NCBI GenBank assembly: GCA_902777355.1
Contig: CACYTU010000006.1
Coordinates: forward strand, 18,962 to 82,961
Source: an uncultured Lachnospiraceae bacterium
GTDB taxonomy: Bacteria > Bacillota > Clostridia > Lachnospirales > Lachnospiraceae
Direction of reading: 5' to 3'
DNA length: 64,000 bases
In this document: positions 19,572 to 29,900 of the stretch, piece by piece
Position numbering within the stretch: the stretch's first letter is position 1
Layout of the letters: each line of letters starts with the position of its first letter
Made by a program: the position numbers and the translations under genes
Notes under the pieces: model-generated
What the model was told of the DNA's origin: nothing
Database searches by the model: none
What the model saw: the letters and a program-made list of their open reading frames with translations, nothing else

Positions 19572-20555
19572 TTACCTTCCGCTCTCTTTGATATAAGCCT
19601 CGACCTCATCCACGGTGGGCATCACGCACAGGGCGCCCTTCTTAGTGGTCACGAGGGAAGCGGCAGCGTTGGCGAAGGTCAGAAGCTCATGGAGCTTAGC
19701 CTCATCAAAACCGTCCAGGCCGTATTTGAGCACGTGGTGAAGGGCACTCGCACAGAAAGTGTCGCCCGCGCCGGTAGTCTCAATGGTGTTGGGATTGATA
19801 AATCCGGGCTCAAAGGCCTCGATGCCCTTGAAATAAGCCTTGGATCCGTCAGGTCCGTAGGTCGCGAACACAAGCGGAATCTTGTACTCGTCTATGATCT
19901 TCTGAATGCCCTTGTCCAGGTCTTCCTCGCCGGTCATGAAAGTGATCTCATTGTCAGAGATCTTCAGAACATCACACTGTCCCAGACCCCAGGCGATCTT
20001 CTCTTTTGCCTTCTCCTCGCTGCTCCAGAGAGGGGGACGGAGGTTGGGATCGAAGGAGATGATGCAGCCGGCCTTCTTGGCGATCTTGATAGCCTCTTTG
20101 GTGGCTTTCTCCACTTCATCATCGGTCATGGAAAGTGTGCCGATATGGAAAATCTTCGCACCTTCGATGAGGTCCGCATGTGCCTTCACCTCATCCTTGG
20201 TCAGCATGATGTCCGCGCCGGGCTTGCGGTAGAAGGAAAAGTCTCTGTCGCCGTTGGGAAGCTTCTCAACAAAAGCGAGGGTGGTATGAACATCGTCATC
20301 CATCTCAAGACCGGTCATGTCGATGCCTTCGCCGCCGGCGCGCTGTTTCAGCAGACGTCCGAACATATCATTGCCGACTTTTCCGATAAACGCAGTCTTC
20401 CGTCCCGCCTTGGTAAGCATAGCCAGAACATTGCAGGGAGCACCGCCGGGGTTAGCCTCAAAGAGGTTGTTTCCCTGCTCACTCATGCCGTTCTGTGTGA
20501 AATCGATCAGAAGCTCTCCAAGTGCTGTCACGTCGTATTTCTTTTCAATACCCAT
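19572..20555 (-). CDS. PfkB-family sugar kinase, probably fructokinase
   Basis: PfkB kinases phosphorylate sugars with ATP. The N-terminal GELLIDFTQNG and NPGGAPCNVLAMLTKAG are typical of bacterial fructokinases (ScrK type). The catalytic and anion-hole motif ETTGAGDTFCASAL is intact near residue 255. The 327-residue length fits. No sucrose transporter or hydrolase adjoins it, so the substrate assignment rests on the N-terminal pattern alone. The ribosome site is weak. A plausible promoter overlaps the hairpin at 20823-20852. Confidence 0.85.
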   Translation of the reverse strand: MGIEKKYDVTALGELLIDFTQNGMSEQGNNLFEANPGGAPCNVLAMLTKAGRKTAFIGKVGNDMFGRLLKQRAGGEGIDMTGLEMDDDVHTTLAFVEKLPNGDRDFSFYRKPGADIMLTKDEVKAHADLIEGAKIFHIGTLSMTDDEVEKATKEAIKIAKKAGCIISFDPNLRPPLWSSEEKAKEKIAWGLGQCDVLKISDNEITFMTGEEDLDKGIQKIIDEYKIPLVFATYGPDGSKAYFKGIEAFEPGFINPNTIETTGAGDTFCASALHHVLKYGLDGFDEAKLHELLTFANAAASLVTTKKGALCVMPTVDEVEAYIKESGR

Positions 20556-20822
20556 ACCTTCAATCCGCCTTTCTTTTTTGCAGGCTGCAATTCCCTGCGT
20601 CAGCGCATGTTATCTGTGTGTCAGATATTAATACTCCCACACCTTCTGCGGCGCGAAGGACACACAGACCGGCCCGTTCCATTCCACGCGGAATGCCGCC
20701 CGGAGCCACAAGTCAACTCATATCCGAAAGATCCGCTCACCGATATGTCAATAAAAACAAAATGAAAACACGTATCTATTTCCATCGGGGTAAGCAGTTC
20801 TTTTACAGTTTGTAATTATACA

Positions 20823-20860
20823 ACAAACCGGCTCATTATTGAACCGGTTTGTAATCTTTT
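20823..20860. terminator. Bidirectional hairpin between UPF0210 and the PfkB kinase gene
   Basis: ACAAACCGG (20823-20831) pairs with CCGGTTTGT (20844-20852), followed on the plus strand by AATCTTTTT. On the minus strand it ends the UPF0210 unit. The bases just beyond (TGTATAAT, minus strand) look like an extended -10 for the kinase gene. The rest of 20556-21021 shows no gene. Confidence 0.6.
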
Positions 20861-21021
20861 TCTAAAAAATTAAATAGTGAAAAAGGCGAATTTGTGCAAT
20901 TTTACAGCAAAACCGGATGATTCCTTTCGCCCGGACCAACCTGTTTCAGTCTGCCCCTGTCCACGGACTCAGCATTCCTGATTTCTCTCTGTGTGGAAGG
21001 CCGGTCCGCTTGAAATAAGGA

Positions 21022-22389
21022 TCAGTTCTTAAAGCTGTGGATCGGGGCAGGGATCCGGCCTCTGCGGTTGACGAATTCATCGCAGCCGAATTTATTGACC
21101 GGAATAATCGGAGCATATCCCAGGAGACCGCCGAAATCCACCATCTCGCCAACGCCTTTGCCGATCACAGGGATCAGACGGACTGCGGTCGTCTTCTGGT
21201 TGACCATGCCGATCGCCATCTCGTCCGCGATAATGCCGGCGATGGTAGTCTCCTTCGTATCACCCGGGATCGCGATCATGTCCAGGCCGACCGAACACAC
21301 GCAGGTCATGGCCTCCAGTTTCTCAAGGGTCAGGCAGCCGGTCTGGGCAGCGTGGATCATGCCGCGGTCCTCACTGACCGGGATAAAAGCGCCGGACAGA
21401 CCGCCCACATAAGACGATGCCATGACGCCTCCTTTTTTGACCTGGTCATTCAAAAGCGCAAGAGCCGCCGTCGTGCCGGGTGCGCCCGCGCACTCCAGTC
21501 CCATCTCGCAGAGGATATCCGCGACACTGTCGCCGACGGCGGGAGTGGGCGCCAGGGACAGATCGATGATCCCGAAGGGTACGCCCAGACGGCGGGAAGC
21601 CTCCCTGGCCACAAGCTGGCCGACGCGGGTCACCTTAAAGGCAGTCTTTTTGACTGTCTCGCAGAGCACTTCAAAATCTTCTCCGTGGACTTTCTCCAGG
21701 GCACGTTTCACCACACCCGGTCCGCTGACACCGATGTTCAGGATCCTGTCAGCCTCGGTGACGCCATGAAAAGCCCCTGCCATAAAGGGGTTGTCGTCCG
21801 GGGCGTTGCAGAAGACCACCAGCTTGGCGCATCCGAATGAATCCCGGTCGGCAGTCCGCTCCGCGGTTCTCTTGATCACGCTGCCCATCAGGCGGACAGC
21901 GTCCATATCGATTCCGGTCTTTGTTGAGCCCACGTTGACACTGGAGCAGACGACATCCGTCTGGGCAAGTGCGTCAGGAATGGACTCGATCAGCATCCGG
22001 TCCGCCTGCGTCATCCCCTTGGAGACAAGGGCAGAATAACCTCCCAGGAAGTTTACGCCGACCTCTTTGGCGGCGCGGTCCAGGGTCTTCGCGACAGAGA
22101 CAAAATCGTCACTGCACTTGCAGGCGCTTCCAGCAGCAATGGCAATCGGAGTGACCGAGATCCGCTTGTTAACAATCGGGATTCCGTATTCACGGGTGAT
22201 CTCCTCACCTGTCCTTACCAGGTTGCAGGCACTTGTCGTGATCTTATCATATATCTTCTCGCGCAGACGGCCCAAATCCGAGTCCGCGCAGTCCAGCAGG
22301 CTGATTCCCATAGTGATCGTGCGCACATCCAGATTCTCGCGATCGATCATGGCATTTGTTTCAGCTACTTCTGCAAAATTTATCATCAT
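21022..22389 (-). CDS. PFL family protein, UPF0210 (DUF711)
   Basis: A 455-residue protein with the highly conserved UPF0210 blocks [53 protein letters not shown] and [22 protein letters not shown]. The family shares a fold relationship with glycyl-radical-like enzymes, but no glycyl radical motif is visible here and the function is unknown. GGAGG precedes two adjacent ATGs. It is paired with the upstream ACT-domain gene, a conserved two-gene unit in Firmicutes and archaea, which suggests amino-acid- or nucleotide-linked control of its activity. Confidence 0.92.
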   Translation of the reverse strand: MMINFAEVAETNAMIDRENLDVRTITMGISLLDCADSDLGRLREKIYDKITTSACNLVRTGEEITREYGIPIVNKRISVTPIAIAAGSACKCSDDFVSVAKTLDRAAKEVGVNFLGGYSALVSKGMTQADRMLIESIPDALAQTDVVCSSVNVGSTKTGIDMDAVRLMGSVIKRTAERTADRDSFGCAKLVVFCNAPDDNPFMAGAFHGVTEADRILNIGVSGPGVVKRALEKVHGEDFEVLCETVKKTAFKVTRVGQLVAREASRRLGVPFGIIDLSLAPTPAVGDSVADILCEMGLECAGAPGTTAALALLNDQVKKGGVMASSYVGGLSGAFIPVSEDRGMIHAAQTGCLTLEKLEAMTCVCSVGLDMIAIPGDTKETTIAGIIADEMAIGMVNQKTTAVRLIPVIGKGVGEMVDFGGLLGYAPIIPVNKFGCDEFVNRRGRIPAPIHSFKN

Positions 22390-22466
22390 CTTCCTCCGTA
22401 AGTCTGAAAACGGGGTTCTAAGTAAAGAGTTATATATAGAACAGGGTTCGGAATATCAAAGGAAAT

Positions 22467-22742
22467 TCAGATTCTGTGCATCAGATCAAATATTTCCTCT
22501 TTCTGGCAGCGAATCTGCACACCGATCTTCTCTTCGCCGATTTTGGCGAGTTCGTCTGCGATCACACCGAAAGGCCTCTCCAGCTCCGTGACATCTATGA
22601 TCATCATCATATTGAAATAACCCTGCACGATGGTCTGAGAGATATCCAGAATATTAATTTTGTTTTCCGCAAGATATGTGCAGACACCGGCGATGATTCC
22701 AATCGTATCCTTACCGACTACCGTGATGATTGCTCTCTTCAT
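22467..22742 (-). CDS. ACT domain protein, UPF0237 family
   Basis: A single 91-residue ACT domain: MKRAIITVVGKDTIGIIAGVC, NINILDISQTIVQGYFNMMMIID and the C-terminal GVQIRCQKEEIFDLMHRI. ACT domains bind small ligands, usually amino acids. It precedes the UPF0210 gene by about 75 bp and is likely co-transcribed. AGGAG lies three bases before the ATG. Confidence 0.92.
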   Translation of the reverse strand: MKRAIITVVGKDTIGIIAGVCTYLAENKINILDISQTIVQGYFNMMMIIDVTELERPFGVIADELAKIGEEKIGVQIRCQKEEIFDLMHRI

Positions 22743-22825
22743 TATCTCCTCCTCTCCGGCGGGGGCATACCGGACAATTTTCAGAACCGCTCCCTGCAGC
22801 GCCTGCCCCTTTAAAAATCAATTTT

Positions 22826-22957
22826 TATAACTCAGCCTTTAAAATTCAGCCTATAAAAATCCGGTCATTATAACTCAGCCTTTAAAATCCAGGTTGTAAA
22901 AATCCGGTCATTATAACTCAGCTTTTAAGTTCAAGCTGTTTAAAAATCCAGCCTTTA
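22826..22957. repeat. 43-bp tandem repeat adjoining the walJ stop codon
   Basis: TATAACTCAGCYTTTAA-type units begin at 22826, 22869 and 22912 with exact 43-bp spacing. The last one leads into CAGCCTTTAAAACTCAA, which contains the walJ stop (22955-22957). The downstream copies repeat the same TTTTAAAGGCTG context in minus-strand sense. Confidence 0.85.
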
Positions 22958-23752
22958 AAACTCAATAAGCGCAGAGGGTTCGCTCCTCTTTGCCACCTGA
23001 ATGGGAAGTTCCTCCGCTCTGTACCCGGACTCGGAAAACATGATCTCCACCCGCACAGTCTCAAATGCCAGTTCCGGAATATTGTTTTCCTTGCTCAGAT
23101 GGCCCAGGAAAATCGCCCTTATATGATCGTTCAGGACTCTGCTAAGCAGCTGGCCGCTGCTGGCATTGGACAGATGCCCCCTGTCCCCCAGAATGCGCTG
23201 CTTCAGCATATAGGGATAATGCCCGACCTGCAGCATATTGACATCGTGGTTGGACTCAAGGAGAAGGACATCCGAGTCCTTCAGGCACTCTGCCGTGTAG
23301 TCTGTAAAGCATCCGAGATCCGTGCAGACACAGGCTTTTTTATTTCCCTCATAAATCCTGTAGCCGACCGGGTCCGCGGCATCATGCGAGATCCGCATGG
23401 GATTTACCTTCAGATCTCCCACCGTGACAGGCTGGTCCGGACGCACGCACACAAAACGCGCAGGATCGATATTGCCGCACTTACTGCTGCGCAGAACCGC
23501 ATCGATCGTCCCTTTTGTTGCATAGATCGGCATGTCGGAATTTCTGGCGATCACAGGAAGCCCCGTGATATGATCCACATGCTCATGGGTGATAAAAATC
23601 CCGTCTATATCCTTCATGTCGAGACCGATCCCTCTGAGCGCTTCCACTGTCCTCTTCCTGCTGATCCCTACATCCATCAGAAGATGAGTGCGGTCAGATC
23701 CCACATAAATACAATTGCCGCTGCTTCCGCTGGCAATACTTTCAAAACGCAT
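22955..23752 (-). CDS. walJ: MBL-fold metallohydrolase, WalJ/YycJ type
   Basis: The metallo-beta-lactamase fold is clear: FESIASGSSGNCIYVGSDRTHLLMDVG, the zinc motif THEHVDHITGL, then ISHDAADPVGYRI and LLLESNHDVNML. This order matches the YycJ/WalJ subfamily, thought to have nuclease-like roles in DNA repair or cell-wall coordination. Here no walRK genes adjoin it. The ATG at 23752 is preferred; a TTG six codons upstream is possible, and neither has a strong ribosome site. Its 3' end adjoins a 43-bp tandem repeat. Confidence 0.88.
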   Translation of the reverse strand: MRFESIASGSSGNCIYVGSDRTHLLMDVGISRKRTVEALRGIGLDMKDIDGIFITHEHVDHITGLPVIARNSDMPIYATKGTIDAVLRSSKCGNIDPARFVCVRPDQPVTVGDLKVNPMRISHDAADPVGYRIYEGNKKACVCTDLGCFTDYTAECLKDSDVLLLESNHDVNMLQVGHYPYMLKQRILGDRGHLSNASSGQLLSRVLNDHIRAIFLGHLSKENNIPELAFETVRVEIMFSESGYRAEELPIQVAKRSEPSALIEF

Positions 23753-23863
23753 ATAATTCAGCTTCTTCAATTTCTATAATTATTAATATCCGTGAGTTTC
23801 CTTCGTATTATAGCACAGATACGCAAGACGGATACATTTGTTTACGTTTTTGATTTTATATCA

Positions 23864-24062
23864 GTTTCTATCGCTTTCCTGCCTTTTTCCTGTTGGTTTC
23901 TATCGCTTTTCGGCCTTTTTCCTGTTGTTTCTATCGCTTTTCGCCTTTTTTCCTGCAGGTTTCTATCGCTTTCCTGCCTTTTTTCCTGCAGGTTTCTGTC
24001 GCTCTCCAGCCTTTTTCCTGCAGGTTTCTGTCGCTTTTCAGTCTGTTTTCAATCGGTTTCCT
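23864..24062. repeat. 31-33-bp pyrimidine-rich tandem repeat, six to seven copies
   Basis: GTTTCTATCGC or GTTTCTGTCGC recurs at 23864, 23896, 23927, 23959, 23992 and 24024, followed each time by TTTTTCCTG(CAG)G; a decayed copy follows at 24056. The copies are contiguous without unique spacers, so this is not a CRISPR. It fills the divergent spacer between walJ and the OYE gene. Confidence 0.9.
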
Positions 24063-24126
24063 GTCACCCCCCATTCATTGTCCATCCCCTTGCCCGCCCC
24101 TGAGAAGCGTCTCAGGCAATAATAGC

Positions 24127-24187
24127 CAAAAACTATTAATCGGCAAGAAATTATGAATTAGTTTTTGAAAATCCTTTGTCGTATAAT
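24127..24187 (+). promoter_or_regulatory. Promoter region of the first OYE gene with an inverted repeat
   Basis: A TATAAT box lies at 24182-24187, 55 bp before the start. CAAAAACTA (24127-24135) and TAGTTTTTG (24159-24167) form a 9-bp inverted repeat just upstream, a possible operator overlapping the -35 region. No good -35 is seen, which fits an activator-dependent promoter. Confidence 0.45.
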
Positions 24188-24241
24188 TTAATTTAGCAGT
24201 AATGTACGTAGTAAGTCTTTACTTATCGGAGGTGTTGCAAT

Positions 24242-26257
24242 ATGCAAAACAACTACAAACATTTATTCAGTCCCATCACAATTAACGGGCTTACTCTCCC
24301 GAACCGTGTTGTCATGATGCCCATGGGAAGTGACCTGGCAGGACATACAGGTGAGCTTACCGACGAGCACATCAAGTATTATGAGAAACGTGCGCGCGGC
24401 GGGACAGGCCTCATTCTCGTTGAGAATGTATGCATCAAATATCCTGAGGGTTCCAACGGTACAACACAGCTCAGGATCGACCAGGACTGCTACATTCCCA
24501 GACTTTTGAATCTGACCGAAGCTGTTCACAAATACGGCAGCATGATTGGTGTCCAGATCAATCACGCCGGTGCTTCCGCCATGAGCTCCAGGATCGGCAT
24601 GCAGCCCGTTTCCTCCTCTACTCTTCCTTCCAAGCCCGGCGGAGAGATTCCCCGTCCCCTTTCCAAAGAAGAGCTTGAGAGCATCGCGAAGGATTACGGC
24701 AAAGCCGCAAAGAGAGCCCAGATCGCAGGTTTCGATGTCGTCGAGATCCACGCAGGCCACTCCTATCTGATCAGCCAGTTCCTTTCTCCTTCCATGAACG
24801 ATCGTACAGATGAGTTCGGTGGCTCCGCTGAGAACCGTGCCCGCTTCTGTCGTATGGTCATCGATGAAGTCCGCAAGGCTGTAGGCCCCAGAATGGTCAT
24901 CTCCCTGCGTCTGTCCGTCGATGAGTTCGTCGATCCCGGCAACCACGTGGAAGATACCCTCGAGTACCTCGAGTACCTCAACGACGGTGTCGACATGTTC
25001 GATACCTCTTCCGCCCTCAACCCCACCATCCAGTACCAGATCGACGCCAACTGGCTGGCAGACGGCTGGAGAGCATACATGGCCAAGGCTGTCCAGGACA
25101 AATTCCACAAGCCCTGCGTCGCTATCGGCAACATCCGTGATCCCCAGGTCGCTGAAGATATCGTTGCAAACGGAACAGCAGACCTCATCGGTCTGGGCCG
25201 CGGCCTGATCGCAGATCCCGACTGGTGCAACAAGGCCAAATACGGCGATGTCAATACCATCCGCAAGTGCATCTCCTGCAACATCGGATGTGTCGGCAAC
25301 CGTATCGGCGGCAACCGTCCTCTTCGCTGCACGGTCAACCCTGACATCATCAACGGCGATGAGTACAAGAAGAACCAGGTCTGGGAGCCCTGCAATGTCG
25401 TCGTCATCGGCGCCGGTACCGCTGGTCTGGAAGCTGCCTGCACCGCAGCGGAAGTCGGCTGCGATGTCACTCTGATCGAGAAGAAGGACGTTCTTGGCGG
25501 TCTTGCTACCGAGATCTCCAAGATTCCGGACAAGAAGAGACTGGGCGATCTGCCTAAATATCTCATCTATCGCGCAGAGCACCTTCACAACCTCAAGATC
25601 ATGACCGGCACAGAGCCCACTGCTGACTTTGTAAAGACCCTGAATCCCGATCTGATCGTCAACAGCACAGGTTCCGTAGCTCTCCTTCCTCCGATCAAAG
25701 GCCTGCATGACTGCCTGAACAATGAAGACGCAGATGTCTACACTGTCTTTGACGTGATCGAGAACGTTGAAAACGGCACATATCCCGAGAGCTTCGCGGG
25801 CAAGAAAGTCATCGTCATCGGCGGCGGCGCTGTCGGACTTGATGTCGTTGAGTACTTCGCTCCCAAGGGCGCGGAAGTCTCCATCATTGAGATGATGCCT
25901 ATCATCGGCAACGGTCTGGATGCCTCCTCCAAGGCAAGCACCAGTGCCTGCATGGAGAAATATAACGTCCAGCAGCTGACCAATACTGCTCTGCAGGAAG
26001 TCCGTCCTCACTCCTTCGTCGTCAAGACACCTCAGGGCGAGATCGTTGAGATGCCTTTCGACTACGGCTTCATCTGCCTCGGCATGAGAGCAAACGCTCC
26101 CGTCCTCGCAGAGATGACCGCACTGGCAGACAGCCTCCCCAACACCGAGCTGATCAACATCGGCGACTCCGTGCGCGCCAGAAGGATCATCGACGGCACA
26201 TGGGCAGGCAGACACCAGGTTCTTGCAACCCTCGAGAGAATGGGCTTCATCGACTGA
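24242..26257 (+). CDS. Fe-S flavoprotein of the old yellow enzyme / 2,4-dienoyl-CoA reductase family (copy 1)
   Basis: The 671-residue protein has the three-part build of 2,4-dienoyl-CoA reductase, 2-enoate reductase and BaiCD/BaiH: an N-terminal OYE TIM barrel (FSPITINGLTLPNRVVMMPMG, EIHAGHSYLISQFLSP, ADLIGLGRGLIADPDW), a [4Fe-4S] site (C343, C346, C350, C363) and a C-terminal FAD/NAD-binding half with VVVIGAGTAGLEAACTAAE and KVIVIGGGAVGLDVVEY. Such enzymes reduce carbon-carbon double bonds conjugated to a carbonyl. GGAGG precedes the start and a terminator follows. The substrate is unknown; a second paralogue lies at 33312-35285 in a shikimate-type cluster, so a related ring substrate is possible. 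Confidence 0.9.
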   Translation: MQNNYKHLFSPITINGLTLPNRVVMMPMGSDLAGHTGELTDEHIKYYEKRARGGTGLILVENVCIKYPEGSNGTTQLRIDQDCYIPRLLNLTEAVHKYGSMIGVQINHAGASAMSSRIGMQPVSSSTLPSKPGGEIPRPLSKEELESIAKDYGKAAKRAQIAGFDVVEIHAGHSYLISQFLSPSMNDRTDEFGGSAENRARFCRMVIDEVRKAVGPRMVISLRLSVDEFVDPGNHVEDTLEYLEYLNDGVDMFDTSSALNPTIQYQIDANWLADGWRAYMAKAVQDKFHKPCVAIGNIRDPQVAEDIVANGTADLIGLGRGLIADPDWCNKAKYGDVNTIRKCISCNIGCVGNRIGGNRPLRCTVNPDIINGDEYKKNQVWEPCNVVVIGAGTAGLEAACTAAEVGCDVTLIEKKDVLGGLATEISKIPDKKRLGDLPKYLIYRAEHLHNLKIMTGTEPTADFVKTLNPDLIVNSTGSVALLPPIKGLHDCLNNEDADVYTVFDVIENVENGTYPESFAGKKVIVIGGGAVGLDVVEYFAPKGAEVSIIEMMPIIGNGLDASSKASTSACMEKYNVQQLTNTALQEVRPHSFVVKTPQGEIVEMPFDYGFICLGMRANAPVLAEMTALADSLPNTELINIGDSVRARRIIDGTWAGRHQVLATLERMGFID

Positions 26258-26388
26258 TCCGCATCATAGTGTTCAGCGACAGCATTGAGAAAGAAGCACA
26301 GGAAGGCAGCGCAGTTCCTGCCTGTTTTAAAAATCCGCATTATAATGCTTCTTAATGCAAATCCTTAATACAAATAATAAAATCCAAA

Positions 26389-26432
26389 GAAAACCGGATG
26401 GATGCCAGTAATCCACCCGGTTTTCTTTTTTT
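26389..26432 (+). terminator. Terminator after the first OYE gene
   Basis: GAAAACCGG (26389-26397) pairs with CCGGTTTTC (26417-26425), with inner pairing ATGGAT/ATCCAC, followed by a T run. This separates the OYE unit from pyc. Confidence 0.9.
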
Positions 26433-26600
26433 ATGACAAGCCCGACTGGGGCAGCTTCTCACTGCCCTTCATGTGTTCCTCTTTTTCCGAATATGAATAA
26501 ATATACGCCGTCACAATAATTAGTATCCTAAAAATTAACCAAAAGTCACAATATTTATTGATATTTTTATGGATTATTTACAAAAGATATGGGTTTCAAT

Positions 26601-26629
26601 ATAACAATTATCCATAAAAAGGGTATAAT
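26601..26629 (+). promoter_or_regulatory. Sigma-A promoter of pyc
   Basis: ATAACA (26601-26606) and TATAAT (26624-26629) are separated by 17 bp, giving a leader of about 340 bases before the pyc start. Confidence 0.65.
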
Positions 26630-26667
26630 AGAAAGAGTAATGAAAAAAACGATTATGCGCAAATAAT

Positions 26668-26715
26668 TTATCACATCCAAAATGCAACCGGGGGGCCTGC
26701 ATTTTTTCGTGATAA
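26668..26715 (+). promoter_or_regulatory. Structured pyc leader with a terminator-like hairpin
   Basis: Nested pairs TTATCAC/GTGATAA (26668-26674 with 26709-26715) and AAAATGCA/TGCATTTT (26679-26686 with 26698-26705) form one long hairpin. Its inner stem ends in six T residues. About 30 bases past the promoter, it resembles an attenuator. It matches no riboswitch class I recognise. Confidence 0.5.
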
Positions 26716-26978
26716 GTCAGAGACGGGAAAGATCACTGTAATATCAATCGATTCAAGCTACGGCTTTTCCATTTCCGCTGTCCAGCAGAATCGACTAGTT
26801 TCCCTTAAAAAATACAGATGACAGGGAAGCCGCGTAATCATCATTACAAGAATATACAAGTCCGTTATACGGTCTGTGTATATTCGCCTGCTGCAGGCAT
26901 TGCGTCATGGACAGGTCATCTCTATGTCCGAGAGGCGTGATGCGGGATGTAATAATGTTTTTTAAAAAAGGAGGGACA

Positions 26979-29900
26979 ATGGCTAAATTCAAAAAAGTCC
27001 TGGTTGCCAACCGCGGTGAGATCGCGATGCGTATCTTCCGTGCCTGTCACGATCTGGGACTGCAGACCGTCGCTATCTATTCCAACGAGGATACCTACGC
27101 GGCTTTCCGCACAGCTGCAGATGAGTCTTATCTGATCGGGAAAAATGAGAGCCCTCTGGGTGCCTATCTCAATATCCCCAGAATCATTGAACTCGCCAGA
27201 ATGCACGATTGTGATGCGATCCACCCCGGCTACGGTTTCCTGTCCGAGAACGGTGAGTTTGCCCGCGCCTGCGAACAGGCCGGCATCAAATTCATCGGCC
27301 CCAAGTCGGAAATCCTCGATATGATGGGCGACAAGCTCAGTGCCAAGCAGATGGCGCTGGACTGTGATGTTCCCACCACTCCGGGTACAAAAGATCCGCT
27401 TAAGAGCCGCGAAGAAGCCCAGAAGCTGGCCATGGAATTCGGCTTCCCGGTCATTCTCAAGGCAGCTGCAGGCGGCGGCGGACGCGGCATGAGGCGCTGC
27501 GACAATGTCGAAGAAGTCGGCATCAATTATGATCTTGTCAAAGCTGAGGCGCTCAAATCCTTCGGCAATGACGATATTTTCATGGAAAAGTTCCTGGTCA
27601 ATCCCAAACACGTGGAAGTCCAGGTCCTGGCTGACGAACACGGCAATGTCGTCCACCTCTATGAGCGTGACTGCTCCCTGCAGAGACGCTACCAGAAGGT
27701 CGTCGAGTACACACCTGCCTTCTCCATCTCACAGGACGTCAAGGAAAAGCTCTATCGCGACGCCGTGGCGATCACTAAGCATGTCGGCTACACCAATGCC
27801 GGCACACTGGAGTTCCTGGTCGATAAGGACGAGAACTATTACTTTATTGAAATGAATCCCCGCATCCAGGTCGAGCACACCGTCTCCGAGATGGTCACCG
27901 GCATCGATCTGGTACGCGCGCAGATCGTCGTCGCCGAGGGTGCTCCTCTCTCCGACCCCAGGATCGGCATCAACAGTCAGGACGACATCAAGCTGGATGG
28001 CTACGCGATCCAGTGCCGCGTGACGACCGAGGATCCCACCAACAACTTCGCTCCTGACACAGGCCGCATCACCGGCTACCGGATCTCCGGCGGCTTCGGT
28101 ATCCGTCTGGACGAGGCGACTGCAGGAACGGGCTCCACGATCTCGCCTTATTACGATTCACTGCTGGTCAAGGTCACCTCCTGGGACCGCACCTTCGAAG
28201 GGGCTTATAAAAAAGCACTGCGTGCCATCCGCGAAGTCCGTGTCAACGGTGTCAAGACCAACATCGCCTTCATCACCAACGTCCTCAACAACAAGACCTT
28301 CCAGGAGGGCAAGTGCTACACCAAGTTCATCGACGAGACTCCTTCCCTCTTTGAGATCGAAGGCGGCGAGGACGCGGCAACCAAGATGCTCTACTACATT
28401 GCGGAGCGCACGATTGCCGAGAACAGCGCAAACTTCATCTATGAGCCGCCCAGATTCCCTCCTGTAACCGGGAACCGCAAGATGGGTCTCAAGCAGATGC
28501 TGGATGCCAAGGGTCCGGAAGAGGTCGCCAAGTGGGTCAAGAAGCAGCAGAAGCTTCTCATCACTGATACCACCTGCCGCGACGCCCATCAGTCACTTCT
28601 GGGCACGCGCGTACGTACCAGGGACATCGTCAAGTGCATGGACGGCACTTCCGAGATTCTGGCCGATGCCTTCTCACTGGAGTGCTGGGGCGGCGCCACC
28701 TTCGATGTCTGCTACCGTTTCCTGCATGAGTCTCCCTGGGAGCGTCTGGATATCATCCGCGAGAAGGCTCCCAATATCCTTCTGCAGATGCTGATCCGCG
28801 GTTCCAACGCCGTCGGATACACAAACTATCCCGACAACCTGATCCGCGAGTTCATCAAGGCCTCCGCCAAGAGCGGCATCGATGTCTTCCGCGTATTCGA
28901 CTCTCTCAACTGGGTCGAGGGCATGACCGTCGCCATGGACGAAGTCCTCAACCAGAACAAGATCCTGGAGGCAGCCGTCTGCTACACCGGCGATATCCTG
29001 GATCCCAAAAACGACAAGTACACGCTCAAATACTATGTCGAAATGGCCAAGGAACTGGAGCGCCGCGGCGCCCACATGCTGGCCATCAAGGACATGGCAG
29101 GCCTGCTCAAGCCCTATGCGGCCAAGAAGCTTGTCTCCACGCTGCGTCAGGAGATCGGTATCCCGATCCATCTGCACACGCACGACACCTCCGGCAACCA
29201 GGTCGCCACTTATCTGATGGCAGCCGAAGCCGGCGTCGATGTCGTCGACTGCGCGATCTCGTCCATGTCCTCCCTGACATCCAACCCGTCCATGAACGCA
29301 GTAGTCGCTGCCCTTCAGGGTCAGCCCAGAGACACCGGACTGGATCTTGACCAGCTCCAGTATCTGACAGATTACTGGGCAGATGTGCGTCTGCGCTACG
29401 ACAAGTTCGAGGGCGGCATCACAAGCCCCGCTACAGATATCTACCGCTATGAGATCCCCGGCGGCCAGTACACCAACCTCAAACCTCAGGTCGAAAGCAT
29501 GGGCCTCGGCCAGCGTTTCACCGAGGTCAAGGAAAACTACCGCAAGGTCGACAAGATGCTTGGCGGCATCACAAAGGTCACACCTTCCTCCAAGATGGTG
29601 GGCGACCTGGCTATCTTCATGACGCAGAATGACCTGACTCCCGAGAACATAGTGGAGAAGGGCAAGGATCTGGCATTCCCGGATTCCGCAATCACCTACT
29701 TCTCCGGTATGATGGGCCAGCCCGCATGGGGCTTCCCCAAGGATCTGCAGGAGGTCGTACTCAAGGGCAAGGAAGCTATCACCTGCCGTCCCGGCGAACT
29801 GCTTGAGCCGGTCGATTTCGACAAGCTCCGTCAGGAGATTTCGACCTTCCACTCAGACCAGACATGGCGCTCCGTTCTCTCCTACGGCCTCTACCCCAAG

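Noticed and set aside
23864-24062. CRISPR-like periodic repeat (about 32 bp)
   Set aside because: Units are contiguous with no unique spacers, are degenerate and have no cas genes nearby. The same applies to 47227-47354.
24263-26215. 650-codon open frame opposite the first OYE gene
   Set aside because: Shadow frame of a high-GC3 gene; Asp/Val/Leu-biased composition without any recognisable domain.
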